Notes: generated by a model from the letters alone, not told the origin. Counted from the first letter of the stretch, positions 32,161-41,671 are shown. The stretch is 64,000 nucleotides of DNA from Leptolyngbya sp. FACHB-261 (GCF_014696065.1 NZ_JACJPL010000031.1:969885-1033884), one strand, 5' to 3'. Numbers and translations: made by a program.

Positions 32161-33080
32161 TCAGAGAAGAACCGTTAACGGCGACCAACAACAAGGTGAC
32201 CTATCGAGAGGCACTGCCTTTTTGGGGTGTCTTGTGTGGGTTGCTGACGATTCTGTATGGTCCTCTGCTAGCTCACTGGTATGACGGCTGGCTGAACAAG
32301 AGCATCAGTATCGAGCACGAATACTTCAGCCACGGTCTGATCGGCTTGCCCTTTGCCGCCTATATCGTTTGGGAACAGCGAGATCACTGGGCAGCATTGC
32401 CAGAGAATCGACGCTTTGATCCAGCTCAGTTATTTGGTCTGGGATTACTAGGGTTAGGAGCCATCCTCTACTTAGGGCGAATTCCCGAGAGCGTGGACCT
32501 GTCGCTGCCGGTTATCCTGGCAGGCCTGTGTCTGGCCTTGAAGGGCTGGCCAGGCCTTAAGCTGCAGGCGTTTCCACTACTCCTGGTATTTCTGTCAACG
32601 CCAACCCCAGTCCCCTACTTGATTGAGCCCTACATCTTGCCATTGCAGAGCTTTATTGCCAGTTGTGCAGGTTATATCCTACGCCACACCGGCCTTGACA
32701 TAACGGTTTCAGGCATTTACCTGCTAGTGGGCAACCGCACGGTGGAGGTTGCGCCCCACTGCGCGGGGCTCAAAATGCTATTCACCAGCGTCTATGTCAG
32801 CTTGATGCTGCTCTATTGGACGGGTGCTTGGCGGAACCGCAGCCGCTGGTTTCTGTATTCCCTGAGTGCTGCTGCTATCAGTGTGATCGCCAATATTCTG
32901 CGCAACACGGCTTTAACTTTCTTTCACGGAACAGGTCAGGAAGCAGCCTTTCACTGGTTGCACGATGGCTGGGGCGGAGATTTATATTCAGCAGCAATGT
33001 TGGGTCTGTTAGTTGTAATCGTGCATGGGTATGAGCAATGGTTTCCTTGGCAAAACGCTTCGCCCAACCCTCAAAGCTAG
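32157..33080 (+). CDS. Cyanoexosortase (exosortase/archaeosortase family, probably type B)
   Basis: A 307-residue integral membrane cysteine protease/transpeptidase. About eight membrane spans. The catalytic triad stands in the usual places: Cys202 in VAPHCAGLKML, Arg249 in NILRNTA, His269 in HWLHDGWGG. Type B is favoured by the start (YGPLLAHWYDGWLNKSIS, EHEYFSHGLIGLPFAAYI) and by the partner gene. Exosortases process proteins with a PEP-CTERM-like C-terminal signal and sit in EPS loci. No such substrate was found in the window. ATG 32157 overlaps the aminotransferase stop by 4 bases, and the partner gene overlaps its end by 43 bases. Confidence 0.88.
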   Translation: MIREEPLTATNNKVTYREALPFWGVLCGLLTILYGPLLAHWYDGWLNKSISIEHEYFSHGLIGLPFAAYIVWEQRDHWAALPENRRFDPAQLFGLGLLGLGAILYLGRIPESVDLSLPVILAGLCLALKGWPGLKLQAFPLLLVFLSTPTPVPYLIEPYILPLQSFIASCAGYILRHTGLDITVSGIYLLVGNRTVEVAPHCAGLKMLFTSVYVSLMLLYWTGAWRNRSRWFLYSLSAAAISVIANILRNTALTFFHGTGQEAAFHWLHDGWGGDLYSAAMLGLLVVIVHGYEQWFPWQNASPNPQS

Positions 33081-33721
33081 TAGTGCTGGCTTTGCTACTG
33101 GTAATCTGCCTGGTTGGGGCACTGCCTGAGTATCGAACTGGTCATTGGGGCTGGCAGACCACGCCAACAACGCCTGTGCTGAAGCGCCTACAACATTTTA
33201 GTAAGCAGGGCTTGACGATACCGGGCTGGCAGAGCTCCCCTCCTTCTCCAGCCGAGATCGGCGGACAGAAGTGGCTCGTTCAGAAACTATCATCACTAAG
33301 CTCAGGGCAAGAGGCGCTACTGTTGCTGTTGCCTCAGCGGGCTCTAGAGGACAAACCACGTGTGGAATGGATGGATTTAGAGGGGGTCCAGAGCTGGACA
33401 ACCGATAGCCTCAGCGAGCGACCCTTGTCGGCAGGCAGCCGGGTTCAAGCTCGCTATCTGCGGGGTTGGAACTCTCAGGCAACCAATGCAGTGCTCGAAT
33501 GGTATGCTTGGCCCGATGGGGGAGCCCCTCAGCTTTCGAGCTGGTTCTGGGCAGACTTGCGTGCCCGTTTGGCAAGACAGCGTCAGCCTTGGGTTGCAAT
33601 TGCAATCGTGGTTCCTATTGAGCCGTTAGCAGCGATTGAGCCGCTTTGGCCAGAGTTATCTCAACTCGGTGACACAGTTCAAAAAGCGTTTGAGCGTGAG
33701 TATTTTCAGGCTGCCGCTTAA
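33038..33721 (+). CDS. Cyanoexosortase system-associated protein (EpsI-like)
   Basis: A 227-residue exported or membrane-anchored protein. An N-terminal hydrophobic segment (LVVLALLLVICLVGALPEY) is followed by a periplasmic domain with PGWQSSPPSPAEIGGQKW and WMDLEGVQSW. This is the position and layout of the cyanoexosortase B system-associated protein, comparable to EpsI fused or next to exosortases in proteobacteria. Function is unknown; it is thought to assist export. ATG 33038 lies inside the exosortase gene (43-base overlap), so the two are translationally coupled. Confidence 0.8.
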   Translation: MVSLAKRFAQPSKLVVLALLLVICLVGALPEYRTGHWGWQTTPTTPVLKRLQHFSKQGLTIPGWQSSPPSPAEIGGQKWLVQKLSSLSSGQEALLLLLPQRALEDKPRVEWMDLEGVQSWTTDSLSERPLSAGSRVQARYLRGWNSQATNAVLEWYAWPDGGAPQLSSWFWADLRARLARQRQPWVAIAIVVPIEPLAAIEPLWPELSQLGDTVQKAFEREYFQAAA

Positions 33722-33764
33722 GTTTTCTTAGAGAGTTTTGCTAGAGCGGTTATCGGTTAGGCCG

Positions 33765-34658
33765 ATGCATCAACTAATGAGCCTTAAATCTGTTGATATG
33801 AGCAAAACTAAGTCCATCCCTCAAGCGAATCGATTAGTGGAGCATGTAGGCAAGGCTTTCATCATTGCCTACAAAGAATCGACTCAGCTTCTGGAAAATG
33901 CTCTGCGTCAGGAGGGGTTCGATTGTGAAGTTTTACGCCAGGAAGACAAGCCAGAGTTCCAACAGTTTTCTCGCAGTTATTTATGTCTAATGAATCACTG
34001 CCGGGCTTGGGAGCGAGCCACTCAGGCAGAGCAGAAGTTGACGCTAATTGTTGAGGCAGATTTTGTCCCAGTTGTGGGATTAGGCCATTTGCCAGTGCCT
34101 TTTCATCCTCAGCAGTCGAATGCTGGCATTGCCTGGCTTTATACTTGTGCTCCTCAGGTTTATAGTGTCTCTAAGGAAGGTTACGCCGAGGGCTACTCCA
34201 CCTCAATGGTGGCTTACCTAGTTACCCCTCAGAGTGCTCGATATCTTGAAGAACTGGCAGCAGACTTCAGCACTAAACTTAGCGGCACGACTTACTCCAC
34301 CTGGGATTCAGAAGTAGATACTTTCCTCCGAGCCAAAAACCTCAAGAACTATATTCCTTTTCGCAACTACGGCGAACATGGGGGCAGACCGAACCCAGAA
34401 CATCGCCAAAATGGTTTTAGCGGTATCCATCAAGCCGATGTTTTATGTGGTAATTTAGCGTTTCAGCCTCTATATGCCACGGATGAAACAGGCAGTAGGC
34501 TCAAAAATTTCTTATCGGCAAGGTTACAAGCTCGATTCAAGGGGTTAGCCCGGTTAGCAACTGGACGTTTTTTGCGGCTACCTGTGGTTCGTAACTCTAG
34601 CACCCCAGCGCGGCTGATTAGCTTCGCTATTCGCCGACAGTTGTCATTGAGACTTTAA
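33765..34658 (+). CDS. GT25-like LPS-biosynthesis glycosyltransferase
   Basis: About 297 residues. Recognisable parts: KAFIIAYKES, LMNHCRAWERA, the acidic LIVEADFVPV where a DxD-like motif is expected, and YSTSMVAYLVTP. These recall GT25 or LPS glycosyltransferases. There is no membrane segment, and the C-terminal 60 residues are basic and Arg-rich. ATG 33765 was chosen arbitrarily among several in-frame starts (33738 TTG, 33777 and 33798 ATG); none has a good ribosome-binding site. It follows the exosortase partner by 43 bases, in the same operon. Confidence 0.7.
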   Translation: MHQLMSLKSVDMSKTKSIPQANRLVEHVGKAFIIAYKESTQLLENALRQEGFDCEVLRQEDKPEFQQFSRSYLCLMNHCRAWERATQAEQKLTLIVEADFVPVVGLGHLPVPFHPQQSNAGIAWLYTCAPQVYSVSKEGYAEGYSTSMVAYLVTPQSARYLEELAADFSTKLSGTTYSTWDSEVDTFLRAKNLKNYIPFRNYGEHGGRPNPEHRQNGFSGIHQADVLCGNLAFQPLYATDETGSRLKNFLSARLQARFKGLARLATGRFLRLPVVRNSSTPARLISFAIRRQLSLRL

Positions 34659-34888
34659 AGCCTGACCACAACCTAATCCAGGTTTCTTCTAACGGCGCAT
34701 CATCTCCACCCTACAGTTGCAGCTTGACCAAACAGATCGAGGGAGTTAGAAAAGTGGCCTGAATCAGTACAATGCCTCTGAAGAACAGATATAGATTCTG
34801 AATGATCTGTAGCTAGCTGTAATAAACCTTCTTGGATTGCTCAAAATAAGCCTTTGGATGCAGTGATACCAATGACACGAGGGAGTTT

Positions 34889-36055
34889 GTGAAGAAATCA
34901 GCGCTGATCCCACTATCTTCTCTAGCCTGGACCGCTATGGCTTGGGGCATTGCCCAGCCGGTTCTGGCTCAGGCCAACTCTATTCCACCGCCCGCACCAA
35001 CTCTCGCTGCTCCCCGCACTGGTGGTCCTTTTCAATTGGATATTGGGGTTCGACAAGATCGTTACCGCCTCGGACCTGGGGATGGCGTAAATGTCTCCGT
35101 TCCCCGGTTTCCCGATCTCAACTTCAGTTCCTCAGTTGATCCGGATGGCAACGTCACCGCCCCCCTAGTCGGGCCAGTAACCATCAGCGGCCTCACGCTC
35201 CAAGAAGCGGCCCAGCGGCTAGAGACAGCGCTGAACCGTTACGTCATTGATCCTGAAGTCACCGTTTCACTCACGACCCAACGACCTGTAGGTGTCAATA
35301 TTGTTGGCGAAGTGAAAAAACCAGGACTCTATCAAGCCCAAGTCGGCAATGATACCGTCAACCGGGGACCTGCGCTCCTAATTACCCAGGCTGGCGGCGC
35401 AACCACTTACGCAGATCTGCGTGATGTGCGCATCCGGCGAACCCTCGCCAATGGTGAAGTGATCGAGCGTCAGGTCGACCTATTCACTCCCCTTACCACT
35501 GGATCACCACTACCGAATGTGCGCTTAGAAGACGGTGACACCATTCTTGTGTCTCGACTGTCTGCCGATGATCGGACTTACAATCAGCAGTTGGTAGCGC
35601 GCTCTAACCTTGCAACCCCCACAATCAGCATTCGCGTCCTGAACTATGCTGGCGGACGTGGCGGGTCTGGCAGACGTAGCATTGGGGGCGATGGGGGAGG
35701 CAACTTGACGAGTGTGCAATTGCCGAACGGCAGTACCTTTGCTGATGCAATTGCCCAAATTAATCCCAGTCTAGATAATGCTCGATTGAGCCGTGTGGGA
35801 CTGATTCGTTTTGACCCACAACAGGGCAAGCCAATTGCAACCGTCCTTGACGCTCGGGAAGTATTGAAGGGCGATCCAGGGATTAATGTGCCGCTTCAGG
35901 ATAGCGATGTCGTTGTGATTAATCGTAACCTCCTGGCTCGCATTACTTATGTTCTCAACACGATTACGCGGCCGTTTCGGGATGTGTTGGACTTCACAAG
36001 CTTCATTGACGATGCAGCTGACGTGGTAGGCGGCGGTAATGGCGATGATGATTAA
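34889..36055 (+). CDS. Polysaccharide export protein (Wza/OPX type)
   Basis: A 388-residue exported protein. Signal peptide (LIPLSSLAWTAMAWGIAQPVLA, cleavage before QAN), then the Poly_export domain (YRLGPGDGVNVSVPRFPDLNF, VDPDGNVTAPLVGPV) and SLBB domains (VNIVGEVKKPGLYQ and LEDGDTILVSRL). A Gly-rich insertion near residues 250-275 (GGRGGSGRRSIGGDGGG) and an acidic Gly tail are unusual. No lipobox Cys is visible. It forms the outer-membrane gate for EPS with the Wzc partner 411 bases downstream. Start GTG 34889, with GGGAG at good spacing. Confidence 0.88.
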   Translation: MKKSALIPLSSLAWTAMAWGIAQPVLAQANSIPPPAPTLAAPRTGGPFQLDIGVRQDRYRLGPGDGVNVSVPRFPDLNFSSSVDPDGNVTAPLVGPVTISGLTLQEAAQRLETALNRYVIDPEVTVSLTTQRPVGVNIVGEVKKPGLYQAQVGNDTVNRGPALLITQAGGATTYADLRDVRIRRTLANGEVIERQVDLFTPLTTGSPLPNVRLEDGDTILVSRLSADDRTYNQQLVARSNLATPTISIRVLNYAGGRGGSGRRSIGGDGGGNLTSVQLPNGSTFADAIAQINPSLDNARLSRVGLIRFDPQQGKPIATVLDAREVLKGDPGINVPLQDSDVVVINRNLLARITYVLNTITRPFRDVLDFTSFIDDAADVVGGGNGDDD

Positions 36056-36466
36056 GTAGGCGGTGATGCTTAAACAGTGGCTAGTGAACGTATTCATTGA
36101 TGGGTGAGTGACAGGACCCAGAGGTAACCAGAAAATTCAATACCGGATTCGAAATGGTTACGAGTTGTTACTGGGCCAACGCTCAAAACTTGGTTAGTCA
36201 GACCTGAAGTTCTACCCTGAAGTCTTACAAACTGGGTCCTACTGCTGTCCATTGAAGCCATGCAACGTACCACAAACAGTTTTGTCTAGCCGCATTCATA
36301 GCAACGGAGATTTAAGGGAACCCCTAGTGACTCTCACCTTAAGTCTGTCCTCGCCACTACCGCTGCCTAGGGACTACCATGCAGGTAATTGAGTCCTAGT
36401 CACAGGCAGCTGACCGCCCTCTCCTCTTCCTGTCCTCTAGCGAAAAATATCAAGGAACTTTCGGGT
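36056..36466. other. 411-base gap between wza-like and wzc-like genes
   Basis: The gap is long for an operon, so the kinase may have its own promoter. I see no convincing hairpin, repeat or coding frame. AAGGA just before 36467 is the kinase ribosome-binding site. Confidence 0.4.
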
Positions 36467-38596
36467 ATGGCCTCTCCGCTCACACGCTACCTCCGCGCTT
36501 TTAACCGGCATAAGTGGGTTGGCTTAACAAGCTTTGCTGTGGTGGTGGGGATTACGGTATTCAATGCGGCAACCAATAAAGCACAGCCGCAGTACCTCGT
36601 GTCCGGCACCCTGTCCTATTCAGGACCACCAGTTGAGTTTGCTGAAACCACAGCTCAAACTCAAGATCTCAACCTCAATGCACTGCGCTCAGATGAGGTG
36701 GTTGAGAGTGTGCTCAATCGGGTTGCACAAAAATTTCCACAGGTACCACCCGCCTCAGAAGTGCGTTCTAAATTCAGCGCTGAGCAGGACGAGGATTCTG
36801 GGCTGATCACCGTGTCCTACACGGATACGAACCCCGACCTGGCAGTTGCCATGACTGATTCGTTCATGCAGGCCTTCATTGAGAAGAGCAAGGCAATCAG
36901 CACTGAGCGCGTCAGCAACATTATTGAGTTCATTGAACGCCGTCTACCCACGGTTGAGCAGGAATTGCGTGCGGCTGAGCAGCAGTTGGAAAACTACGAC
37001 AAACGTGAAGGTCCAGCCTTGCTCCAGGCTCAAACCAACTCAGTGATCAACGGCATCAATGCCGCAGAAGACCAGCAACGCCAACTGCGTTTGGCCCTGC
37101 GTACCTCTCAAGCGCAGATTTCCAGCCTACAGCAGCGCTTGGGTCTTAGCCCTGATGAGGCTTATGCGGCTTCTGCCTTAAGCGCAGACCCCGTTATTGC
37201 CAACATGCGGACGCAGCTCTACAACCTAGAGACGCAAATTACTACTGCGGAGAAAGACCTACGACCTGAGCACCCAACCCTGGTCTCCCTGCGCAAGCAG
37301 AGGCTAGTCGCCGAGCAATTGCTCCAGAGGCGCTCCATGGAAGTGGTTGGTGGCGCGAATTTGGCTGCTCCGCTACCTGTGGGACGCATCCGCTCGTCCT
37401 CTAGCCTGGATCCTGCGCGTCAGCAGTTAGCGAATCAACTGGTTACGGCTCAGGATCAGCAAAAAGTTATTCAGCAGCAGTTGCTCACCTCTGCCCAGTC
37501 AGAGCAGGAAATGCGCAACGCCTTCGTCTCCATTCCGAACAAGCAACTGGAGCGTAGCCGTCTAGAGCAGATTGTGTCGCTGAAGCGTGCCGTCTACGAC
37601 CGCATGCAAGCGAAGCTTCTTGATGCTCGCTTGGCTGAAAGCGAGGCCACTAGCAGTCTCAAGCCTGTTTCTTGGGGCCAAAAGCCCGCTCCCGAACCAC
37701 CGCCGAACCAACTTGCGGTTATTGCTCTGGGTGTTGTTGCAGGTCTGCTGCTGGGCACAGGTGCGGTTCTACTGCTGGATTCCATGGACGGAACTCTGCA
37801 CAGCCTGGAGGATCTACGCGAACTCCTGCGCCGTCGGGATGTACCGGTCTTGGGAATTCTGCCGGTAGTAGAAGGGGGTGCTGAGACTTCCTTCGTCAGC
37901 CAATTTCCAGTTCTGCTCGATTCTGCCTCGCCCTTTGGCGAACCCTACGAGCGTCTGCGTAGTAACCTGCGCTTTGTGGGTGGGCGTACATTGAAAACCG
38001 TGACGATTACCAGTGCGCTTAAGGGCGAGGGCAAGACGCTCACTGCCTTCAACTTAGCGATTGCCTCCGCACGCGCAGGTAAGCGTACGCTGCTGATCGA
38101 AGCCGATCTGCACAGTCGCTCGCTGGCTCCTCTGCTTCAGGTCACGCCTGATGTCACAGCTGTTGGAGACCCCATTCGCTATTACAGCCGTCCTACCGAT
38201 TGCATTCGCTTGGTCCCTGAAGTCGAGAACCTCTACATTCTGCCTAGCCCAGGCCCACAGCAGCGTGCTGCCGCGATTTTGGAATCGAGCGAACTGCGGC
38301 GACTGCTAGAGGAAGTTCGAGGCCGCTTTGACTTCGTGGTGCTGGATACACCCCCCCTGCGCAGCTATAACGATGCGAAGCTAGTAGTTCCGCAAACCGA
38401 CGGCATGATCCTGATAACAAGGCCAGGCTATACCGAAGACGAACCTCTATCTGAGGCAGTCAATGACCTGCTTGAGTCTGATGTTCAACTGCTGGGCGCG
38501 GTAATCAACGGGGCAGATGCTCCTAACCTGCTCCTAGACCAGAGCAGCGAACTAGAAGAAGCGGAATACGCGTCCTCAAGCCGGTCGACCTTGTAG
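36467..38596 (+). CDS. Wzc-like polysaccharide co-polymerase and tyrosine kinase (copy 1)
   Basis: About 709 residues. Wzz domain with membrane helices near residues 18-34 and 425-445 (LAVIALGVVAGLLLGTGAVLL), a long periplasmic coiled coil, and a C-terminal BY-kinase: Walker A SALKGEGKTLTAF near 515, Walker A' LLIEADLHS, Walker B FDFVVLDTPPL near 622. It controls chain length and couples Wzy to Wza. The tail (DQSSELEEAEYASSSRSTL) has a single Tyr, not a Tyr cluster. The second copy is at 43591. ATG 36467, with AAGGA upstream, is preferred over 36389. Confidence 0.9.
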   Translation: MASPLTRYLRAFNRHKWVGLTSFAVVVGITVFNAATNKAQPQYLVSGTLSYSGPPVEFAETTAQTQDLNLNALRSDEVVESVLNRVAQKFPQVPPASEVRSKFSAEQDEDSGLITVSYTDTNPDLAVAMTDSFMQAFIEKSKAISTERVSNIIEFIERRLPTVEQELRAAEQQLENYDKREGPALLQAQTNSVINGINAAEDQQRQLRLALRTSQAQISSLQQRLGLSPDEAYAASALSADPVIANMRTQLYNLETQITTAEKDLRPEHPTLVSLRKQRLVAEQLLQRRSMEVVGGANLAAPLPVGRIRSSSSLDPARQQLANQLVTAQDQQKVIQQQLLTSAQSEQEMRNAFVSIPNKQLERSRLEQIVSLKRAVYDRMQAKLLDARLAESEATSSLKPVSWGQKPAPEPPPNQLAVIALGVVAGLLLGTGAVLLLDSMDGTLHSLEDLRELLRRRDVPVLGILPVVEGGAETSFVSQFPVLLDSASPFGEPYERLRSNLRFVGGRTLKTVTITSALKGEGKTLTAFNLAIASARAGKRTLLIEADLHSRSLAPLLQVTPDVTAVGDPIRYYSRPTDCIRLVPEVENLYILPSPGPQQRAAAILESSELRRLLEEVRGRFDFVVLDTPPLRSYNDAKLVVPQTDGMILITRPGYTEDEPLSEAVNDLLESDVQLLGAVINGADAPNLLLDQSSELEEAEYASSSRSTL

Positions 38597-38628
38597 TAGG
38601 CGAGGGGAAAATACGCAGGGAGTTCTCC

Positions 38629-38925
38629 TTAGGCTAGAGGAGACTCCCGGATAAGCACATAGGGAGCCAGGATGAGAGCCTGAAAGCGTTGATGACGATC
38701 CTGGCTCCAGGCACGTATTTGATCGGCGGAGGGTTTGTGAATCAGAGCTTCACTGATCCAACGCTGCACCAATTCCACCTGATTACAAGACATGGCAAAG
38801 CCGACCTCCGCTAAGTCAAGGCCAGGCGTCACCACGATCAACGCGTCCCGCGCGACATGGGGTAACAGCCACTCCCACTTAGCTTCATCGATCTGCTCGG
38901 TGAGTTGCGCTTTCAGGTCATTCAT
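38629..38925 (-). CDS. DUF2288-domain protein
   Basis: A 98-residue soluble protein matching the DUF2288 family: MNDLKAQLTEQIDEAKWEWL, PHVARDALIVVTPGLDLAEVG and ELVQRWISEALIHKPSADQI. The family is small, common in cyanobacteria and proteobacteria, and of unknown function. ATG 38925 is the family start; an upstream frame at 38967 has no support. It is convergent with the kinase gene (33 bases between stops). Confidence 0.85.
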   Translation of the reverse strand: MNDLKAQLTEQIDEAKWEWLLPHVARDALIVVTPGLDLAEVGFAMSCNQVELVQRWISEALIHKPSADQIRAWSQDRHQRFQALILAPYVLIRESPLA

Positions 38926-38984
38926 TAGGTGGATAGTGGTTGCAGAAGCGTCAAGGCATTCTAGCAATCTCCAGTTCTTGCCGA

Positions 38985-39626
38985 TCAGCGTCCTAGGGCG
39001 TGCAGCGCATTGATCGTCTCCGCACAGGTTTGCGTGAGGGCCTCCAGCTCCTGACGGTTGGTTGAACGAGGGGGTGGCAGAGGCGGCGCGATCCGGACAG
39101 TTACTGGCTTAAGCAGGTTAGGCACTTTGCTGCCCTTGCCGAAAATGGCATTGGTTCCCCACAGACTCACGGGTAGGAGAGAGGCTCCACTCTTGGCAGC
39201 TAGTAGCGCGGCCCCTAACTGAGGTTCAGTGATGCGACCGTCTGGGGTGCGCGTGCCCTGCAAGAACACACCTGTAGCCCAGCCCTGCTCCAGTGAGGCC
39301 AATGCTGCCCGAATTGCGTTGCGGTCAGAGGCACCTCGTTTCACCGGGTAAGCACCATAGAGACGAATCGCAGGCCCCAGGACCGGCACCTCAAAAAGCT
39401 CTTCCTTCGCCATAAAGGCCACCGGACGGCGCACGCAGCAAGAAACCAGTGGCGGGTCAAGATGGCTGGCATGGTTGCTAACCACGATCAGAGGACCCAC
39501 TCGCGGCACTTGTTCTGCACCAAAAACCCGTCCTCGAAAGGCCAAGTGTAGAGCCGGACTCACTACCGACCATTTGAACAGGTGGTAGAGAAGCAAGTTA
39601 ACTTTCGGTTCCCGACTTTGCCCCAT
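38985..39626 (-). CDS. plsC: 1-acyl-sn-glycerol-3-phosphate acyltransferase
   Basis: A 213-residue acyltransferase for phosphatidate synthesis. The catalytic NHASHLDPP (H-x4-D) lies near residue 52, FMAKEELFEVPVLG forms motif II, FLQGTRTPDG is the equivalent of FPEGTRS, and SLLPVSLWG is motif IV. Gln replaces Glu in the third motif. There is no long membrane segment, so it is probably monotopic. ATG 39626 (MGQSREPKVNLLL) was chosen over 39659. It is divergent from the phytase-like gene. Confidence 0.88.
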   Translation of the reverse strand: MGQSREPKVNLLLYHLFKWSVVSPALHLAFRGRVFGAEQVPRVGPLIVVSNHASHLDPPLVSCCVRRPVAFMAKEELFEVPVLGPAIRLYGAYPVKRGASDRNAIRAALASLEQGWATGVFLQGTRTPDGRITEPQLGAALLAAKSGASLLPVSLWGTNAIFGKGSKVPNLLKPVTVRIAPPLPPPRSTNRQELEALTQTCAETINALHALGR

Positions 39627-39731
39627 GTGGAGTGACCTTGTGTGTGCTGGCTGTTCCACTTCTACTATGAAGTGGTGGTCCCCTCGTCTTGGAATGGCTT
39701 GGCAACTGAAGTGGCTCGAACCCTAAACCTT

Positions 39732-40754
39732 GTGAGAGTGCTGCGAACGGTAGTGCTGATGATGAGTCTGATTGCGCTGTTAGGGGCCTGTAGCCTGCCC
39801 CAAGTCAGCGCTGAGTCACGGATTTTTGGCTCTCTGACTTTGGAGCCACTGGGCGAATATGTGATTCCAGCCGACGCAGCCTTCCAGCAGACCAGCGTTA
39901 CCGGCTTGAAGGGCTTGGCCTACAATCGCGCCCAAGACCGCTTCTATGCAGTTGCCACTGGCCAAGGGGTATCAAATCCACCTCGGGTTTATCGCTTGGC
40001 GCTAGATCTCGCTCCTGAAGGCATCGGTGGCTTGACTGTAGAAGACGTCACCCTACTAGAAGGGCCAACCGGAGAACTCTACACCCCTGAGGCTCTAGAA
40101 CCAGGTGGCCTAGCCCTGACGCCGCAACAGAAGCTAGTGGTATCAGGACGAGGAGAGCTTCCCAGCGTACAAGTTTTTGAGCAGAGCGGTCGTTTCCAGG
40201 AGGGCTTACCTTTGCCCGAGCGCTATCGCCGAGATGGAGAGAAAGGCGTTCAAGCCAGTCAAGGCTTGGCAACACTGACCATCAGCTCGGACGGTGAGCG
40301 CCTGTTTACGGCGACCGCAGCACCCTTGTTGCAGGATGGTGATGTAGGCAACCGTCTGCTGCACTATCTGATCGGAGATGTTAAACCACTCCTGATCTCT
40401 GAGCACGTTTATCCTCTAGAGGGGATTCAGGCAGGAGCTGAATTAGCAGAGTTGTTGTGTCTGGACACCCCCGGCACTTTCTTAGCCCTCGAACGGGACG
40501 GGCAGGGTGGCTCTCGCCTTTACCAAATCTCTAGCGCAGGTGCTACTGATACCTCTAACCTGGTAGGTTTGCAAAACGTGACCGAGATTGCGCCTCTTAA
40601 AAAGCGTCTGCTCGCCCAGTTAGACACAGACCTCAGCACGATGTCTCTGGGTCCGAGCTTGCCAGGTGGCGGCAGGGCCTTGGTACTCCTGTCCAGTGAA
40701 ATTGATCAGCCTGGACAGTTATCGCTGTTTCGCCTGACGGCCTCAAGAGCTTGA
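39732..40754 (+). CDS. Esterase-like/phytase-like beta-propeller lipoprotein
   Basis: About 340 residues with a lipoprotein signal (TVVLMMSLIALLGAC, Cys at the lipobox). The rest is beta-rich: GLKGLAYNRAQDRFYAV, PRVYRLALDL, LEPGGLALTPQQKLVVSGRGE, IDQPGQLSLFRL. This resembles the esterase-like domain of phytase-type proteins found in cyanobacteria; activity is unproven. The GTG at 39732 is the probable start; ATG 39759 or the frame start at 39642 are possible. It overlaps no other gene once the shorter start is used. Confidence 0.65.
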   Translation: MRVLRTVVLMMSLIALLGACSLPQVSAESRIFGSLTLEPLGEYVIPADAAFQQTSVTGLKGLAYNRAQDRFYAVATGQGVSNPPRVYRLALDLAPEGIGGLTVEDVTLLEGPTGELYTPEALEPGGLALTPQQKLVVSGRGELPSVQVFEQSGRFQEGLPLPERYRRDGEKGVQASQGLATLTISSDGERLFTATAAPLLQDGDVGNRLLHYLIGDVKPLLISEHVYPLEGIQAGAELAELLCLDTPGTFLALERDGQGGSRLYQISSAGATDTSNLVGLQNVTEIAPLKKRLLAQLDTDLSTMSLGPSLPGGGRALVLLSSEIDQPGQLSLFRLTASRA

Positions 40755-40782
40755 ACTCAAGAATCTAAAGCTCAGGTGAAGC

Positions 40783-41052
40783 TCAAGGGCCTGAAAAAAC
40801 AGCATCCTCAATGTCTTGGCGGCTGAGCGAGTATTTAAAGCTGCGACGGATATCACGGCCTTCACCGGTGTTGAAGTAGACTACGCTGAGTTCCTCGACG
40901 TCCAAACACAGCTCGGCGCTCCAGTTTGGGTGCTCTAGATGCCAGCAATGGCGGTCATCGTCGTCTTGTCGGCAGCCGTGCTCACTAAGCCACTGTTCGA
41001 TAGTCGGTAGAGGATGGTTATAGAGTGGCGTTTCAGGGGATGGCAGGGACAT
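40783..41052 (-). CDS. DUF3143-domain protein
   Basis: An 89-residue soluble protein. The pattern LYNHPLPTIEQWLSEHGCRQD, then HCWHLEHPNWSAELCLDVEEL and FKYSLSRQDIEDAVFSGP matches the cyanobacterial DUF3143 family (unknown function). ATG 41052 overlaps the J-domain gene by 20 bases; the two are often paired in cyanobacteria, which suggests a shared role. Confidence 0.85.
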   Translation of the reverse strand: MSLPSPETPLYNHPLPTIEQWLSEHGCRQDDDDRHCWHLEHPNWSAELCLDVEELSVVYFNTGEGRDIRRSFKYSLSRQDIEDAVFSGP

Positions 41053-41671
41053 GGGTCGAATCAGGAAGGTCAGGTGAGCTCAAGCCAGGAGCTTGGAAAC
41101 CGAAGGGCAAATCGGGTTGTTCACTGTCTAGTCTGACATTATTCTCAACATTCTCCTGCTCCACCCACTCCTGAACTGGTTGAGGAGCGGCCAGAGTACT
41201 CAGGGGTTGCAGCGCTTTCTCACCACGCACAAGGCCAATCACAATCACTAGGGCTAGACAGGCAACAAAAGTCAGGGCCAGGACAAACAGGGCAAAGATT
41301 TCGCCAGCTGATAGTGGTCGATCGGTTGGATCAAGATAAGCAGAAGAGGAGATCGGCTTGGGAGGCTGGGCCACATACAGACGCGAGAAACCGATCTTGC
41401 GGTCATAGAGGGTGCGGCGCTCAATGTTGCTGAGGGTGGCATAGGCTTCGTTGAGCTGCCTGAACTTTTCAATTGCCTGCTCAGCTGGCAGTTGTGTGGT
41501 GTCGGGGTGATAGAGCTTACTCAGTTCGCGGTAGCGGTTCCGGATCTCCCGTTCGCTAGCCCAAGGACTCAGGCCTAGGAGGGCATAGTGGCTATCTGGA
41601 ATTTGAGGGCCTGGAGAAGCAGGTGAGCCTTGGCGCGAAGTCACTCTGGTTACAGGTGTAGAGAGCAGCAA
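41033..41671 (-). CDS. J-domain membrane protein (DnaJ-like)
   Basis: About 212 residues. A J domain lies near residues 27-90 with the HPD motif (LSKLYHPDTTQ) and LNEAYATLSNIERRTLYDRKIG. A hydrophobic segment follows (IFALFVLALTFVACLALVIVIGLV, residues about 125-148) and then an acidic tail. It would recruit Hsp70 at a membrane. The start is uncertain: TTG 41671 or GTG 41644. It overlaps the DUF3143 gene at its 3' end. Confidence 0.85.
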   Translation of the reverse strand: MLLSTPVTRVTSRQGSPASPGPQIPDSHYALLGLSPWASEREIRNRYRELSKLYHPDTTQLPAEQAIEKFRQLNEAYATLSNIERRTLYDRKIGFSRLYVAQPPKPISSSAYLDPTDRPLSAGEIFALFVLALTFVACLALVIVIGLVRGEKALQPLSTLAAPQPVQEWVEQENVENNVRLDSEQPDLPFGFQAPGLSSPDLPDSTHVPAIP

